Shown here piece after piece: positions 43,901-47,384 of a stretch of 64,000 nt of DNA; positions within the stretch are counted from its first letter, which is position 1, and each line of letters begins with the position of its first letter. The position numbers and the translations under genes are program-made. The notes beneath the pieces were generated by a model, which did not search any database, was not told where the DNA came from, and saw nothing but the letters and a program-made list of their open reading frames with translations. This DNA comes from Pycnopodia helianthoides (taxonomy: Eukaryota > Echinodermata > Asteroidea > Forcipulatida > Asteriidae): contig CM063254.1 of NCBI GenBank assembly GCA_032158295.1, forward strand, positions 7,358,614-7,422,613, read 5' to 3'.

Positions 43901-45680
43901 ATGTTTTTAAGGCTGTTTTTCCATTCACGTCCGATTGTTAAATGAAAAGTAGTACATGTAAATGGCATAACAAGAGCACTGAAAAGGGCCTTGTTTAAGA
44001 AAAATGCAAACGAAAACTTGTGCGAAAACTTGAAATGGAAACACAGGCCCTTGTGCTCCGCTCCCCTAAAATTTTACGTTAGTTTCAGCTGTGGGAAGGC
44101 TAAGTTACTGTTGCTTAATCGGGAAAGACCACGTTTTATATCTGACCGTACCAAAAAAATCCCTCTCAACTGGTCATTGGATAAAAGTGCAGTACCAAAA
44201 GGTAAAATTTTAGTCATAAAAGCAAAAGTTGGTTTTCCCCCTTCTCTTGGAAATTTTTGTAAATACCAGGTCTCAAGGAATTAAGTAACTTTAGTTGTGA
44301 TCAAAACAAGAATGGAAACCACTCCATAATAACGAGCCCTCCTTTGAATCATGCTTTATATCTTTAGGCAGAATTTAAAAGTTGTGAAACTGAATGTTTT
44401 GGAAAGCAATGTTTGTGGGAAAAGTCTGCTTGTAATTGTAGATGGCTTGTAGAGGTTTTTCCGTGCTGTAACATTTTCGTTTCGTTCTGTTAGTTTTTGT
44501 TTTGTTTTCTGAGTAGCCCTAGAGCGTGATATTTCTAGAGCAGTAGCGTGATCGAAAGGGCAGTATGTCAGCGGGATAAATGGGCCAAGGACGCAAACTG
44601 CTAAAACGAAAATAGGGGATTTCTCTCTGTCAAAATCTGAAGATAGCTGAACTCCCTTTAGGCATATACTTCCTGCAGACAAATCCATTTGGTGTACTGT
44701 TCCAGGGTTTTCCATCAGTACTCGGGTGCAAATATGCTCAGCGTTTATCTTGTTTACACATCACAGGCATGTGCGTCCAATGATATGGGCCTTATGCATT
44801 GACGCATCACGCCACTACCTTAGAGGCAAAACAGTGATGAAACAATGGTAACGCGCAGTCAGTATGCGCGACGCACAATATGGGCCAATGAGCACCCTTC
44901 CTTTGACCTCTAGCCGAGGGCGCCCTACTACTCAAATGACGTCATGTGCATAAGGTCTATTCATGCAACAATACAAAATGCCAGCGTGGCGCGAATTAAA
45001 AGCCTACGCCCTATGCAACAGCATCCCAGTAATGGCGGGAGAAACTCTGGTACAGGTCATGTAAAATTAACTTAAATGGATTGTTCTATACTTAGGATTC
45101 AAAAATAGGGACAAAAATCTAGAAATTGGGACAAAACAGGGCCTAATCTTCCTTTCCCTTGATAAAAAAGGTTCGAGACAAATTTAAGGCAAAAGGAGAT
45201 CTGTGGGGGAAAAAAACATGCAATGAGAAAAACAATAGTGTTGAACCCATACACGGATGTGTTAAGCACTGCACTGGTTTACTCAGTAATTTCCCCTAGT
45301 CCTGTGAAAACAATTCACTGGCATATTACTCACGTACCCACAACCTTTGCCATTCCAGACCAGATGTCTTAACTACTAGACCACCGTCATTGCCCGGTAG
45401 CTAGAGGCAGTTCGAATCCTATATTTGAGCAATGGGTTCCGCAACCATATTAATAGGTGTTAAATTTGCATCAGGGATAGGCCTAATGAATGTTATATGT
45501 GTTCTACCCGTACACCAATTTGTGTAAAGCACTGTTTACTCAGTATTTTCCCTTAGCCCTGTTAAAATGATGATGGTTTGTTTTTCTTTTCAGGAAAGCT
45601 CGTCGGACGATGAGAGTCAGCCACCTTCCAAGCGTAGTAAGAATGATAACTCGTCAGGCAAAGCAGCCGGCAAAAAATGA
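7781..45680 (+). CDS. FANCI: FANCI, Fanconi anaemia complementation group I protein (32 coding exons)
   Basis: FANCI pairs with FANCD2 in the nucleus, is phosphorylated by ATR and mono-ubiquitinated, and clamps DNA at stalled forks and interstrand crosslinks. The exons, joined at GT-AG borders with compatible phases, predict about 1,359 residues against 1,328 in human. They cover all parts in order: S1 cap (1-40), S1 (to about 307), HD1 (to about 383), S2 (to about 539), HD2 (to about 787), S3 (to about 1040), S4 (to about 1331) and a short tail. Highly conserved stretches include [12 protein letters not shown], [27 protein letters not shown] and KLSTSRDF. K535 equals the human ubiquitination site K523. 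As written the frame breaks in exons 20 and 30, each by one missing G. The start at 7781 gives an N-terminus of human-like length. An in-frame ATG at 7637 lies before a possible acceptor at 7691-7693 and is less likely. AATAAA follows the stop at 45793. Confidence 0.97.
8393..8596 (+). CDS. FANCI: FANCI coding exon 2 (S1)
   Basis: The acceptor is TTTAG at 8392 and the donor is GAG|GTACGG, both phase 0, giving 68 codons. The end, [13 protein letters not shown], matches the human ASEIIGLLMLE segment. Confidence 0.93.
9978..10063 (+). CDS. FANCI: FANCI coding exon 3 (S1)
   Basis: Reads [20 protein letters not shown] and on to NGK. The acceptor is TTTGCAG and the donor AA|GTAAGT in phase 2. It corresponds to the human LVELANEF to VNGK region. 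Confidence 0.92.
10130..10320 (-). mobile_element. SINE fragment (tRNA-related family, inverted)
   Basis: The stretch is the inverse of the 3' half of the SINE at 17430-17760: both share AGGTTTCCTCAGGCTTCC-like and GGTTCATTGCAAAGC-like segments and end at an ACCAGAAAT plus AT-rich tail. It lies in FANCI intron 3. Confidence 0.65.
10319..11012. mobile_element. MITE (ends TTTCACAAAG / CTGTGAAATCGGGCC) split by a piggyBac-type insertion
   Basis: The left part 10319-10350 and right part 10896-11012 together make one copy of the roughly 150-bp family also seen at 27669-27818 and 33315-33465. The family ends are inverted (GGTTTCACAAAGAG and CTCTGTGAAATCGGG). The copy is interrupted by the 10355-10891 element flanked by TTAA. 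Confidence 0.75.
10355..10891 (+). mobile_element. Internally deleted piggyBac-type element with TTAA target duplication
   Basis: Flanked on both sides by TTAA (10351-10354 and 10892-10895), with perfect 12-bp inverted ends CCACTTAACTGC. Two copies of the palindrome GAGATATCTC with a CATCACAAACTTAC follow-up lie near 10373 and 10509. A frame starting at the ATG at 10584 reads [20 protein letters not shown], then an Asp/Ser/Glu-rich stretch, like the acidic N-terminus of PGBD-type transposases, and then runs into unrelated sequence and stops at 10863. The catalytic domain is missing. The TTAA sites and the acidic start suggest a deletion derivative; the exact parent is unknown. Confidence 0.75.
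11320..11848 (+). repeat. Tandem copies of the FANCI exon-4 acceptor and exon start (about 120-bp units)
   Basis: The authentic junction CACAG|AGCTTTTGAACTCCTGCC is preceded by copies at about 11456 (TACAGAGCTTTCCAACTTC), 11590 (TACAAGCTTTTGAACTTC) and 11710 (TACAGAGCTTTTGAACTTC). A partial copy near 11330 lacks the acceptor. Each unit also carries a TCATTATTGTGAC and GTTTGAGTCATTG segment not found in the true exon. The first copy reaches an in-frame TGA 13 codons in. The third stays open for more than 30 codons and has a GAG|GTACCG donor-like end. Confidence 0.9.
11849..12016 (+). CDS. FANCI: FANCI coding exon 4 (S1)
   Basis: Begins after CTCACAG and completes a Lys, then [20 protein letters not shown] and on to HLATMFR. 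The donor is AG|GTTTGT, phase 2. The acceptor and first 40 bases are echoed several times just upstream (see 11320-11848). Only this copy stays open and matches human residues about 125-182. Confidence 0.95.
12070..12330 (+). mobile_element. tRNA-derived SINE, partial
   Basis: Shares ACCCAGTCAGTTTCCCTT, CCCCTTAAGGTGAT, CTTCCCAGGTTGTA-like and TTGACAAAATxGGGAGACCG blocks with copies at 13180, 32935 and 34240. It ends in a tRNA A-box-like TAGCTCAGTTGGTAGAG. Confidence 0.75.
12403..12526 (+). CDS. FANCI: FANCI coding exon 5 (S1)
   Basis: Reads [20 protein letters not shown] and ends [15 protein letters not shown], nearly the human [15 protein letters not shown]. The acceptor is TCCTAG and the donor AAG|GTATAA, phase 0. 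Confidence 0.95.
13027..13115 (+). CDS. FANCI: FANCI coding exon 6 (S1)
   Basis: Reads [20 protein letters not shown] and on to QLQEQNQ. The donor is CA|GTAAGT, phase 2. It matches the human [20 protein letters not shown] region. Confidence 0.92.
13180..13535 (-). mobile_element. tRNA-derived SINE, inverted copy
   Basis: The inverse strand contains an A box (TAGCTCAGTTGG) and a B box (GGTTCAAATCCCGCTC) about 50 bases apart, like a tRNA head, followed by the shared GGGATCACACC and CCTGGGAAGCGGC body. CCACAAGGGAAACTGACTGG and its near copy flank both ends. Confidence 0.8.
13821..13950 (+). CDS. FANCI: FANCI coding exon 7 (S1)
   Basis: Completes a Gln, then reads [20 protein letters not shown] and on through [18 protein letters not shown] to FLK. 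This is one of the best conserved stretches of the protein. The donor is AAG|GTAAAA, phase 0. Confidence 0.96.
14090..14565. mobile_element. MITE (TTTCACAAA family) interrupted by a SINE
   Basis: The left part at about 14090-14165 and the right part at about 14512-14565 (GTTGATAATGACAACTCATC) match the ends of the 27669 family. Between them lies a SINE with GTGTCGTGG and GTGGGCTCAAATCCC boxes and CCTTGAGCAAGACACTAAAC. Edges are approximate. Confidence 0.5.
14910..15295 (-). mobile_element. TTAA-flanked MITE, family A copy 1
   Basis: Flanked by TTAA at both ends. The inverted ends begin AGGAACATTACAGAATT. The 386-bp body is the inverse of copies 31293-31668 and 59115-59499, with shared AAACCGATTACACATTTGCA and AGAAATATTTCAAGGGATG. 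It has no coding capacity. TTAA target choice is the mark of piggyBac transposases. Confidence 0.88.
15828..15920 (+). CDS. FANCI: FANCI coding exon 8 (HD1)
   Basis: Reads [20 protein letters not shown] and on to KIHRFEEP, the human LSPFSIALLLSVTRIQRF segment. The acceptor is TCTACAG and the donor CCT|GTAAGT, phase 0. Confidence 0.94.
16241..16687. mobile_element. MITE with 27-bp TIRs
   Basis: Begins TATGTGACCTGATCGGTCGA and ends with the near inverse TCGACAGATCGGGTCACATA. The internal 390 bp contain no gene. TA-rich flanks hint at a TA target, but the duplication cannot be fixed. It lies in FANCI intron 8. Confidence 0.8.
17243..17321 (+). CDS. FANCI: FANCI coding exon 9 (HD1)
   Basis: Reads [20 protein letters not shown] and ends at TCAG|GTTAGA, phase 1. 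The LLKTSVVKSFKD motif of human FANCI is recognisable. Confidence 0.93.
17430..17760 (+). mobile_element. SINE with tRNA-like B box
   Basis: Contains GTGGGTTTGAGTCCCGGTCT, CCTTGAGAAAGATACGTTT, GATGGGACATTAAGC-like and AAAAGAATAAAAAACACTTATC blocks shared with copies at 25683, 30617 and 32254, and ends in an (ATA)n tail. Confidence 0.75.
17905..17962 (+). CDS. FANCI: FANCI coding exon 10 (HD1), 58 bp
   Basis: This short exon reads [19 protein letters not shown] with donor AG|GTAGGT, phase 2. It aligns to the human VSTMILEVVKNS segment, and the phases join exons 9 and 11 in frame. Confidence 0.88.
18095..18320 (-). mobile_element. Non-LTR retroelement or SINE 3' end, inverted
   Basis: The inverse reads into GCCGAATAAATAATAATAA, a tail also present in direct orientation at 41940-42050. 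GCCAGGGACATATGCCTGG is a short palindrome in the body. No reverse transcriptase frame is present. Confidence 0.55.
18871..19071. mobile_element. MITE of the GGGCCCAATTTCAT family
   Basis: Inverted ends GGGCCCAATTTCATAGAGCT and GAGCTCCATGAAATTGGGCC. The inner GGCAGGATACCGGTCA and TTTGGCTGGTAACC blocks recur at 37917-38112 and 43095-43216. Confidence 0.8.
19296..19534 (+). repeat. Two decayed copies of the FANCI exon-11 acceptor and exon start
   Basis: Copy 1: TTTGTTTTAG|TTCATATGAA then TCATGTGATTCAGAGATTAG. Copy 2: TTTGTTTTAG|CTCCTATATG then GATGTGATTCAGGGATTAG. The true exon reads TAG|TTCCTATGGATGGGATCA then TGTAACTCAAGGATTAG. Unit length is about 104 bp. Copy 1 would read about 26 codons before a stop; copy 2 stops after 8. 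Confidence 0.9.
19535..19635 (+). CDS. FANCI: FANCI coding exon 11 (S2)
   Basis: Reads [20 protein letters not shown] and on to MGKLTG. The WDHVTQGLV block is nearly identical to human. The donor is AG|GTAGGT, phase 1. Two decayed copies of the acceptor and exon start lie in the preceding 240 bases. Confidence 0.95.
20489..20653 (+). CDS. FANCI: FANCI coding exon 12 (S2)
   Basis: Reads [20 protein letters not shown] and on through [20 protein letters not shown] to SHYI. It parallels human [21 protein letters not shown]. The donor ATTG|GTTCGT is phase 1 and slightly weak. Confidence 0.94.
21150..21351 (+). CDS. FANCI: FANCI coding exon 13 (S2), with ubiquitination lysine
   Basis: Reads [20 protein letters not shown], then [21 protein letters not shown] and [12 protein letters not shown]. 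The AAA codon at 21335-21337 is K535, in the same LRKAMFA context as human K523, which is mono-ubiquitinated by FANCL/UBE2T. The donor is AG|GTGAGA, phase 2. Confidence 0.96.
21798..21921 (+). CDS. FANCI: FANCI coding exon 14 (SQ phosphorylation cluster)
   Basis: Reads [20 protein letters not shown], then a Ser-rich end with SQ dipeptides at S568, S572 and S580. Human FANCI has the same arrangement at S556, S559 and S565, targets of ATR that trigger the ubiquitin switch. The donor is CAG|GTAGCA, phase 0. Confidence 0.95.
22444..22590. repeat. Foldback element
   Basis: TGCTTTTACTCGTGCTTTGG plus TTGAAACTAC is inverted as GTAGTTTCAACCATAGCATG plus ACTAAAAGCA, and the inner segments with GTGATCC and GGATCAC also pair. 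It sits directly before the 32-bp minisatellite. Confidence 0.8.
22590..22995. repeat. 32-bp minisatellite in FANCI intron 14
   Basis: The unit is CATTGCAGTCAATATTTGTA then TACTATTCCACT, repeated about 12 times with decay. The long open frames across it (Tyr/Ile/Ser-rich) are by-products. Many units contain TTGCAG, an acceptor-like sequence. Confidence 0.85.
23062..23190 (+). CDS. FANCI: FANCI coding exon 15 (HD2)
   Basis: Reads [20 protein letters not shown] and on to [16 protein letters not shown], matching human LRRCLSQQADVRLMLYE. The acceptor is TTATCAG and the donor GAG|GTGGGC, phase 0. Confidence 0.95.
23770..24085 (+). mobile_element. SINE with GCGCTATATAAGAACC tail
   Basis: Has GGTTCGAATCCCGGTCATGA (B box) and CCTTGAGCAAGATACTTTA, and ends TAAAATGCGCTATATAAGAA and a TTATTATT run. 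The segment at 34940-35240 is the inverse of the same family. Confidence 0.75.
24286..24456 (+). CDS. FANCI: FANCI coding exon 16 (HD2)
   Basis: Reads [20 protein letters not shown] and on to [20 protein letters not shown], ending SEPL|. It matches human [23 protein letters not shown]. The donor is CTG|GTAAGT, phase 0. Confidence 0.96.
24703..25068. mobile_element. TTAA-flanked MITE, family B copy 1
   Basis: TTAA on both sides. The ends AGGTATCATGCAAGATTGGT and ACCAATCCGTAAAATACCT are imperfect inverted repeats. Its interior resembles family A (ATGAAACAACAAACCTGTGA, CGGGAGAAAATAG). 366 bp, in FANCI intron 16. Confidence 0.8.
25096..25293 (+). CDS. FANCI: FANCI coding exon 17 (HD2, acidic run)
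   Basis: Contains a GAG/GAT acidic run ([11 protein letters not shown]) as in human, followed by [20 protein letters not shown]. The acceptor is TATGCAG and the donor TTG|GTATGC, phase 0. The GAG repeat could vary in length between animals. Confidence 0.96.
25683..25900 (+). mobile_element. tRNA-Leu/Ser-like SINE
   Basis: The head reads TGGCCGAGCGGTCAAGCGCA (A box) and GTGGGTTTGAGTCCCGATCT (B box), then CTTAAGCAAGACACTAAACC and GGATGGGACATAAAGCC. The tRNA fold is degenerate, so it is not called as a tRNA gene. Confidence 0.75.
26156..26277 (+). CDS. FANCI: FANCI coding exon 18 (HD2)
   Basis: Reads [20 protein letters not shown] and on to YEVLMEYNF, matching the human DKSADFSQ to VLIEYNF stretch. 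The donor is AG|GTAAGA, phase 2. Confidence 0.95.
26900..27061 (+). CDS. FANCI: FANCI coding exon 19 (S3)
   Basis: The acceptor ATAATAG at 26899 keeps the frame (phase 2 to S, then [20 protein letters not shown]) and fits human length. An alternative AG at 26852-26853 gives an open frame only in phase 0, which does not match exon 18. Ends [10 protein letters not shown], donor AG|GTTTGC. Confidence 0.88.
27669..27818. mobile_element. Short MITE, TTTCACAAAG family, intact copy
   Basis: Inverted ends GGTCGATTTCACAAAGCAC and CTCTTTGTGAAATCGAGCC. The 150-bp body is almost identical to 33315-33465. Confidence 0.85.
27984..28162 (+). CDS. FANCI: FANCI coding exon 20 (S3), apparent one-base deletion
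   Basis: The first part reads [18 protein letters not shown] in phase with exon 19 and then meets TGA. From 28035 the frame that matches human is one base over: [20 protein letters not shown] and on to QFCRSVS. A single G lost from CGG(G)AT at 28034-28036 explains this. The donor CAG|GTCAGT at 28163 is the first unit of a 27-bp minisatellite. Sequencing error, a heterozygous null allele or gene decay are all possible. Other exons look intact, which favours error or polymorphism. Confidence 0.9.
28153..28850 (+). repeat. 27-bp minisatellite seeded by the FANCI exon-20 donor
   Basis: The exon end and intron start CAGTATCCAG|GTCAGTCTTG plus AGTAAGT is repeated about 25 times, later units diverging to forms such as CATTACCAAGGTCAGTC. 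The first unit is the real donor. Nearly every unit keeps AG|GTCAGT. Because the unit is nine codons, the exon frame continues as [13 protein letters not shown] repeats for a long way. Confidence 0.92.
28898..28961 (+). CDS. FANCI: FANCI coding exon 21 (S3), 64 bp
   Basis: Reads [20 protein letters not shown] and ER, donor AGA|GTAAGT, phase 0. It aligns to human ITRVLLWRYTSIPTSVEESG and lies just after the minisatellite. Confidence 0.88.
29987..30172 (+). CDS. FANCI: FANCI coding exon 22 (S3)
   Basis: Reads [20 protein letters not shown] and on to [13 protein letters not shown], matching human SISLLCLEGLQKIF to FQIRQFQ. The acceptor is CTTATAG and the donor CAG|GTACTA, phase 0. Confidence 0.95.
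30617..30945 (+). mobile_element. tRNA-like SINE
   Basis: ATGGCCGAGTGGTTAAGTGC and GTGGGTTTGAGACCCGGTCA form A and B boxes. GATGGGACATTAAGCAGTAG, ACTAGAATTGGTAGTGCATG and GGTGTTTCTGG follow, as in 17430-17760. Confidence 0.75.
31130..31243 (+). CDS. FANCI: FANCI coding exon 23 (S3)
   Basis: Reads [20 protein letters not shown] and on to [13 protein letters not shown]. The acceptor is TATTTCAG and the donor ATG|GTAAAT, phase 0. The human equivalent is RSLLNLLSSQ to LSKLLEPSSPQ. Confidence 0.93.
31293..31668 (+). mobile_element. TTAA-flanked MITE, family A copy 2
   Basis: TTAA at 31289-31292 and 31669-31672. The ends are AGGAACATTACAGAATTGGT and its inverse. 376 bp. A diverged relative (31673 to about 32010, with ACATATGCATGAAACAAACC and GGTCATCCGAGTCACAAGAA) lies directly against it. 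Confidence 0.9.
32254..32540 (+). mobile_element. tRNA-like SINE
   Basis: Starts GTGTCGTGGCCGAGCGGATA with B box GTGGGTTCAAGTCCCGATCA, then GGATGGGATGTAAAGTCGTA and GTGCATGTAAAAGAATCCAG, ending ATGGTGCTATATAACAGG. Confidence 0.78.
32683..32734 (+). CDS. FANCI: FANCI coding exon 24, 52 bp
   Basis: Reads [17 protein letters not shown] with donor ATCG|GTGAGT, phase 1. It aligns with human FVQMLSWTSKICKENS. Confidence 0.9.
33069..33172 (+). repeat. Decoy copy of the FANCI exon-25 acceptor and exon start
   Basis: TTGTTTCTGCAG|AAGATACC then GGTCTTACAAAGGTGTTACT at 33069-33113 repeats the real TTGTTTCTGCAG|AAGATACC then AGTCTTGCGAAGGTGTTACT. The decoy ends in CTGTAG, an in-frame stop, after 13 codons. 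Offset between copies is 94 bp. Confidence 0.92.
33173..33297 (+). CDS. FANCI: FANCI coding exon 25 (S4)
   Basis: Reads [20 protein letters not shown] and on to [13 protein letters not shown], matching human LSQDIHGHLGDID. The donor GAT|GTAATA is phase 0. A decoy copy of the acceptor and first 40 bases lies at 33069-33117, and a MITE begins about 16 bp after the donor. Confidence 0.94.
33315..33465. mobile_element. Short MITE, TTTCACAAAG family
   Basis: Near-identical to 27669-27818. It begins about 16 bp after the exon-25 donor, so the 5' part of this intron is essentially the transposon. Confidence 0.85.
34240..34795. mobile_element. Composite of two tRNA-derived SINEs facing each other
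   Basis: The left half has an inverted tRNA-like head (CTCTACCAACTGAGCCATCT) and the right half a direct one (GGCTAGAGTTCAGTTGGTAC, then GCAGGTTCAAATC). ACCCAGTCAGTTTCCCTTG occurs at about 34427 and again at 34744, closing the structure. Confidence 0.65.
34837..34905 (+). CDS. FANCI: FANCI coding exon 26 (S4)
   Basis: Reads [20 protein letters not shown] and TVL, matching human [21 protein letters not shown]. The acceptor is TATTAG and the donor CTG|GTAAGG, phase 0. Confidence 0.94.
35259..35403. mobile_element. Foldback MITE
   Basis: ATGGGAGACTTTTGAGCGTT with GATGGCAGCAGAC and TACCAGGTAAA is inverted as TTTACCTGGTAAGTCTGCTG and on to CCCAAAAGTCCCCCAT. The arms are about 47 nt of a 145-bp element. 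Confidence 0.82.
36374..36467 (+). CDS. FANCI: FANCI coding exon 27 (S4)
   Basis: Reads [20 protein letters not shown] and on to NESEE. The acceptor is ATTGTAG and the donor AAG|GTACAT, phase 1. It matches human LLVLSQAEKVLEEVDWLI. Confidence 0.94.
36636..36926. mobile_element. Palindromic pair of Penelope-like element ends
   Basis: GAAGTAACTTTTAATAAATA and GTAAACTTGCGAGTACAACC at the left are inverted at the right (GGTTGTACCCGCAAGTTTAC). The inner arms share GTTTCGAACAGTATACTCTG. The centre is TCTTTTCTCCTGAAGA. The same terminal motifs flank the endonuclease remnant at 51106-51783. Confidence 0.75.
37311..37495 (+). CDS. FANCI: FANCI coding exon 28 (S4)
   Basis: Reads [20 protein letters not shown] and on to [20 protein letters not shown] and [21 protein letters not shown] is the human counterpart. 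The donor is TAC|GTAAGT, phase 0. Confidence 0.96.
37540..37568. repeat. (AC)n microsatellite
   Basis: A simple CA run of about 14 units, just after FANCI exon 28. Confidence 0.9.
37917..38112. mobile_element. MITE of the GGGCCCAATTTCAT family
   Basis: Ends CTGGGTCCAATTTCATAAAG and CTCTATGAAATTTGGCCCTG. The interior matches 18871-19071. Confidence 0.78.
38776..38892 (+). CDS. FANCI: FANCI coding exon 29 (S4)
   Basis: Reads [20 protein letters not shown] and on to [13 protein letters not shown], matching human [20 protein letters not shown]. The donor is CAG|GTAAGG, phase 0. Confidence 0.95.
38930..39185 (-). mobile_element. SINE, inverted copy
   Basis: CACCTTATAAGGGTTCTTAC, GCATTCAGCAGCCACTGCCA, GTTCTTTTACATGCACTGC and ACGTTCCATCTGAAGGACG recall the inverse of SINE bodies elsewhere, for example 32254-32540. 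A weaker relative lies at 13610-13740. Confidence 0.55.
39704..40036. mobile_element. TTAA-flanked MITE, family B copy 2
   Basis: TTAA at 39700-39703 and 40037-40040. The ends are AGGTATTGTACACTTTTGGT and ACCAATAGTGTACAGGGCCT. The interior has CAAACCTGTGAAAGTTTGAG and GGTCACGAGAAAATAGTGAA as in family A, and a central palindrome TATCGCGCGCGATA. 333 bp. Confidence 0.85.
40294..41541. repeat. Large imperfect palindrome (about 1.25 kb) with SINE sequence at the centre
   Basis: CTTTGACAACTACCGAAAGT at 40294 is inverted at the far end (41541). Matching inner landmarks include CACATGGTTGTCACCCACCC, TTCTGTACAGTTCTGTTTGG and ATTCCGCAGCATTTCCATAA. The central 200 bp carry tRNA-like SINE heads in both directions (GCGCTCTACCAACTG). 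It lies in the intron between FANCI exons 29 and 30. Confidence 0.9.
41542..41830. mobile_element. Remnant of the TTAA MITE superfamily
   Basis: ACATATGCATAAAATAACAA, CCTGTAAAAATTTGGGCTCA and TTTCTCAAAAACTATG follow the order seen in families A and B, but the ends are not recognisable. A short palindrome (GAGAAAGGCTT / AAGCCTTTCTC) is inside. Confidence 0.5.
41930..42050 (+). mobile_element. Non-LTR retroelement or SINE 3' tail
   Basis: AATTCCAGGCATGTGCCATT and then TATGCCGAATAAATAATAAT and a TAA-rich run, the direct counterpart of 18095-18320. It ends about 30 bp before FANCI exon 30. Confidence 0.55.
42082..42264 (+). CDS. FANCI: FANCI coding exon 30 (S4), second apparent one-base deletion
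   Basis: Reads [20 protein letters not shown] and on to [12 protein letters not shown], then must change frame at 42224-42225 (TGG(G)AA) to continue [13 protein letters not shown], which matches human. One missing G explains it. The donor is ambiguous: A|GTATGA at 42265 gives the phase that fits exon 31, whereas AAG|GTTAGT at 42261 would need a further missing base. Confidence 0.88.
42540..42795. mobile_element. MULE-like MITE with 9-bp target duplication
   Basis: ATCGGGACC occurs directly on both sides (42531-42539 and 42796-42804). The ends are long inverted repeats: ATAGAGTTATATATAGGAAC then TAGAGGGTGCACT. Nine-base duplications are typical of Mutator-like elements. 256 bp, no coding capacity. 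Confidence 0.85.
43674..43771 (+). CDS. FANCI: FANCI coding exon 31 (S4 end)
   Basis: After completing one codon it reads [20 protein letters not shown] and on to [23 protein letters not shown] in human confirms the frame. The acceptor is TTTCTAG and the donor GAA|GTAAGT, phase 0. Confidence 0.94.
44783..44964. mobile_element. MITE with CCTTATGCA ends
   Basis: Inverted ends GGGCCTTATGCATTGACGC and GACGTCATGTGCATAAGGTC. A related copy occupies 63846-63985 at the right edge of the window. Confidence 0.7.
45594..45680 (+). CDS. FANCI: FANCI last coding exon (acidic and basic tail)
   Basis: Reads [20 protein letters not shown] and ends SGKAAGKK before TGA at 45678. The acidic stretch followed by KRSK resembles the human tail and could serve as a nuclear localisation signal. 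The human EDGE motif is not present as such; SDDES takes its place. Confidence 0.92.
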   Translation, partial: ESSSDDESQPPSKRSKNDNSSGKAAGKK

Positions 45681-45792
45681 ACATCCTTCTAGACATTTCA
45701 CTCGAATTTTTCCCCAAAATTTCTCGCCTATTTTTCAAGTTTGATATTATGTTTTGATTTCCCAAGATACACAATTATCCTGGGTCAAGTTA

Positions 45793-45798
45793 AATAAA
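45793..45798 (+). terminator. Candidate FANCI poly(A) signal
   Basis: AATAAA lies 113 bases after the FANCI stop and is the first canonical signal downstream of it. Confidence 0.55.
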
Positions 45799-46689
45799 AA
45801 GGCATCCATCAGTAGTACCTAATGCATAGTTTTAGAGCATAAAAACGCATTCTATAATAATTGGCCTAATTTTGATAAAATTGCTGGACCCAACTCTTGT
45901 GGTTTTTTTCTTCAAATTTTATAAAAATGCTTGATTTACCCCTTGTGATTTTTCAATTCTTTGACCCAAATTTGATAAATTTGACTAACCGCCATGTGAC
46001 TTTCAAACTTTTGACATTGTACATTGTGATTTTGTTCAATTTTTGCAAAAATTTGTAGTTAAATTTTACGTTTCAAGAGAAACAGTAATCCTCTCTGATG
46101 CCATTTTGTATCATTAGACCTTTTTTTTACGAATGTAAAATTATAAAGGATTTTCCTGCAAAATCCTAAACTTAAACGAGTCTAAATTTTAGGCGAAGAT
46201 TGAATGGGGATTATACCGACTGTCATGACGACGAAGAGATAGAGATTTTACAGCTAGTAAGTCAGTTTCCAAGGGGTCCAGGGTGGGTCAGGTGGTTAAG
46301 GTGTTCCAGGGTTCAGTTGGTTCCCACAGTAGGGAAGTAATATTGTTCTACGGAGATGTTTAATAACCGAAAATCGACTTAACAAAGAGAACCATTATTA
46401 GAGTTGAAAAGACATTTTAATAATCATCTTTTATTACTCAGTTTAATAAACAGCATTCAAACAACTTTATTGAATTAATTATTTGTGTTTAAGAATAAGT
46501 GATGAACATTCGTTCATATTATAATCTGTATCTTAACATTTCTTCAGAGTTAAATACACTTTTGTACAGCACATTGTTTGTGCTTAAAAAATTGGATGAT
46601 AGCTCAGTTTAGTCTTTCTTTGCAAAACTTCAGTGGAAAAATAATTTAAAAATTATTGTCTTGTTATAAAACCTCGCAAGAGTCTGTGC

Positions 46690-46950
46690 TCAAGACGAAC
46701 CTGCTCTTGACAAGATTGTTTGTACAGGTACTCCTGCAGTTGCAGCTGCAGAGGTCGATGCAGCCCTAGATACTGTGAACTTTGACACATCAATCCCTGC
46801 AGTATGTGGAGTGTCACGGATCCACCGTTTTAAACTGTCTCTTGACAGTGCTCTGTATGGTTTCTGAAAAATAATAAATAATTTGCTCTCCTGAACTCGC
46901 ACAAACTGAGTGCGCTTAGATTACCAACTAATATCGGGATACCTGGGAAG
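46690..46950 (-). pseudogene. Tyrosine recombinase C-terminal fragment (DIRS-like retroelement)
   Basis: The minus frame reads KLFIIFQKPYRALSRDSLKR, WIRDTPHTAGIDVSKF, then SRAASTSAAATAGVPVQTIL and SRAG. This is the conserved end of DIRS-type recombinases (SRDTxxRWI, H-x-x-R-A-A-S-T-S-A-A, GW). The His of the H-x-x-R box is lost (TVSRAAS), a sign of decay. It pairs with the N-terminal piece at 48411-48677 on the same strand. Confidence 0.7.
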
Positions 46951-47384
46951 ACATATATTTGCCAAATGTATTCCTTTGCTTACAAGATTGTGGGGTGATC
47001 TTTTGGTAGGAACTGTACTTGTGGGTGTTTTGAACCCCACAATGTTTTTAACAGGAAATATTAAAGAAAAGGGACAATCAAAAACACATGGGGAAAGCCC
47101 ACAATGCAGGCATGATATTCTTCCTACTTTAGTCTGATTTAAGATTTTTTTTGCACTTGGAAACATCTGAAAAACTGTGATCAAATAGCCTGAAATGTCT
47201 ATTAAAGCCTACACCATGTGTACATGTAGGTCAGCCCTTATACTTGATAAAATATTCCTACTTATTTCCAAGGACCGAATATCATGCTCGACAATGCCGC
47301 TCTACTATACAACACTGGCCAAATCTAGTTTACTCAGACATTGTACTCTAACAATGCTCCGTGCTGAATTGACATCTTATGCAT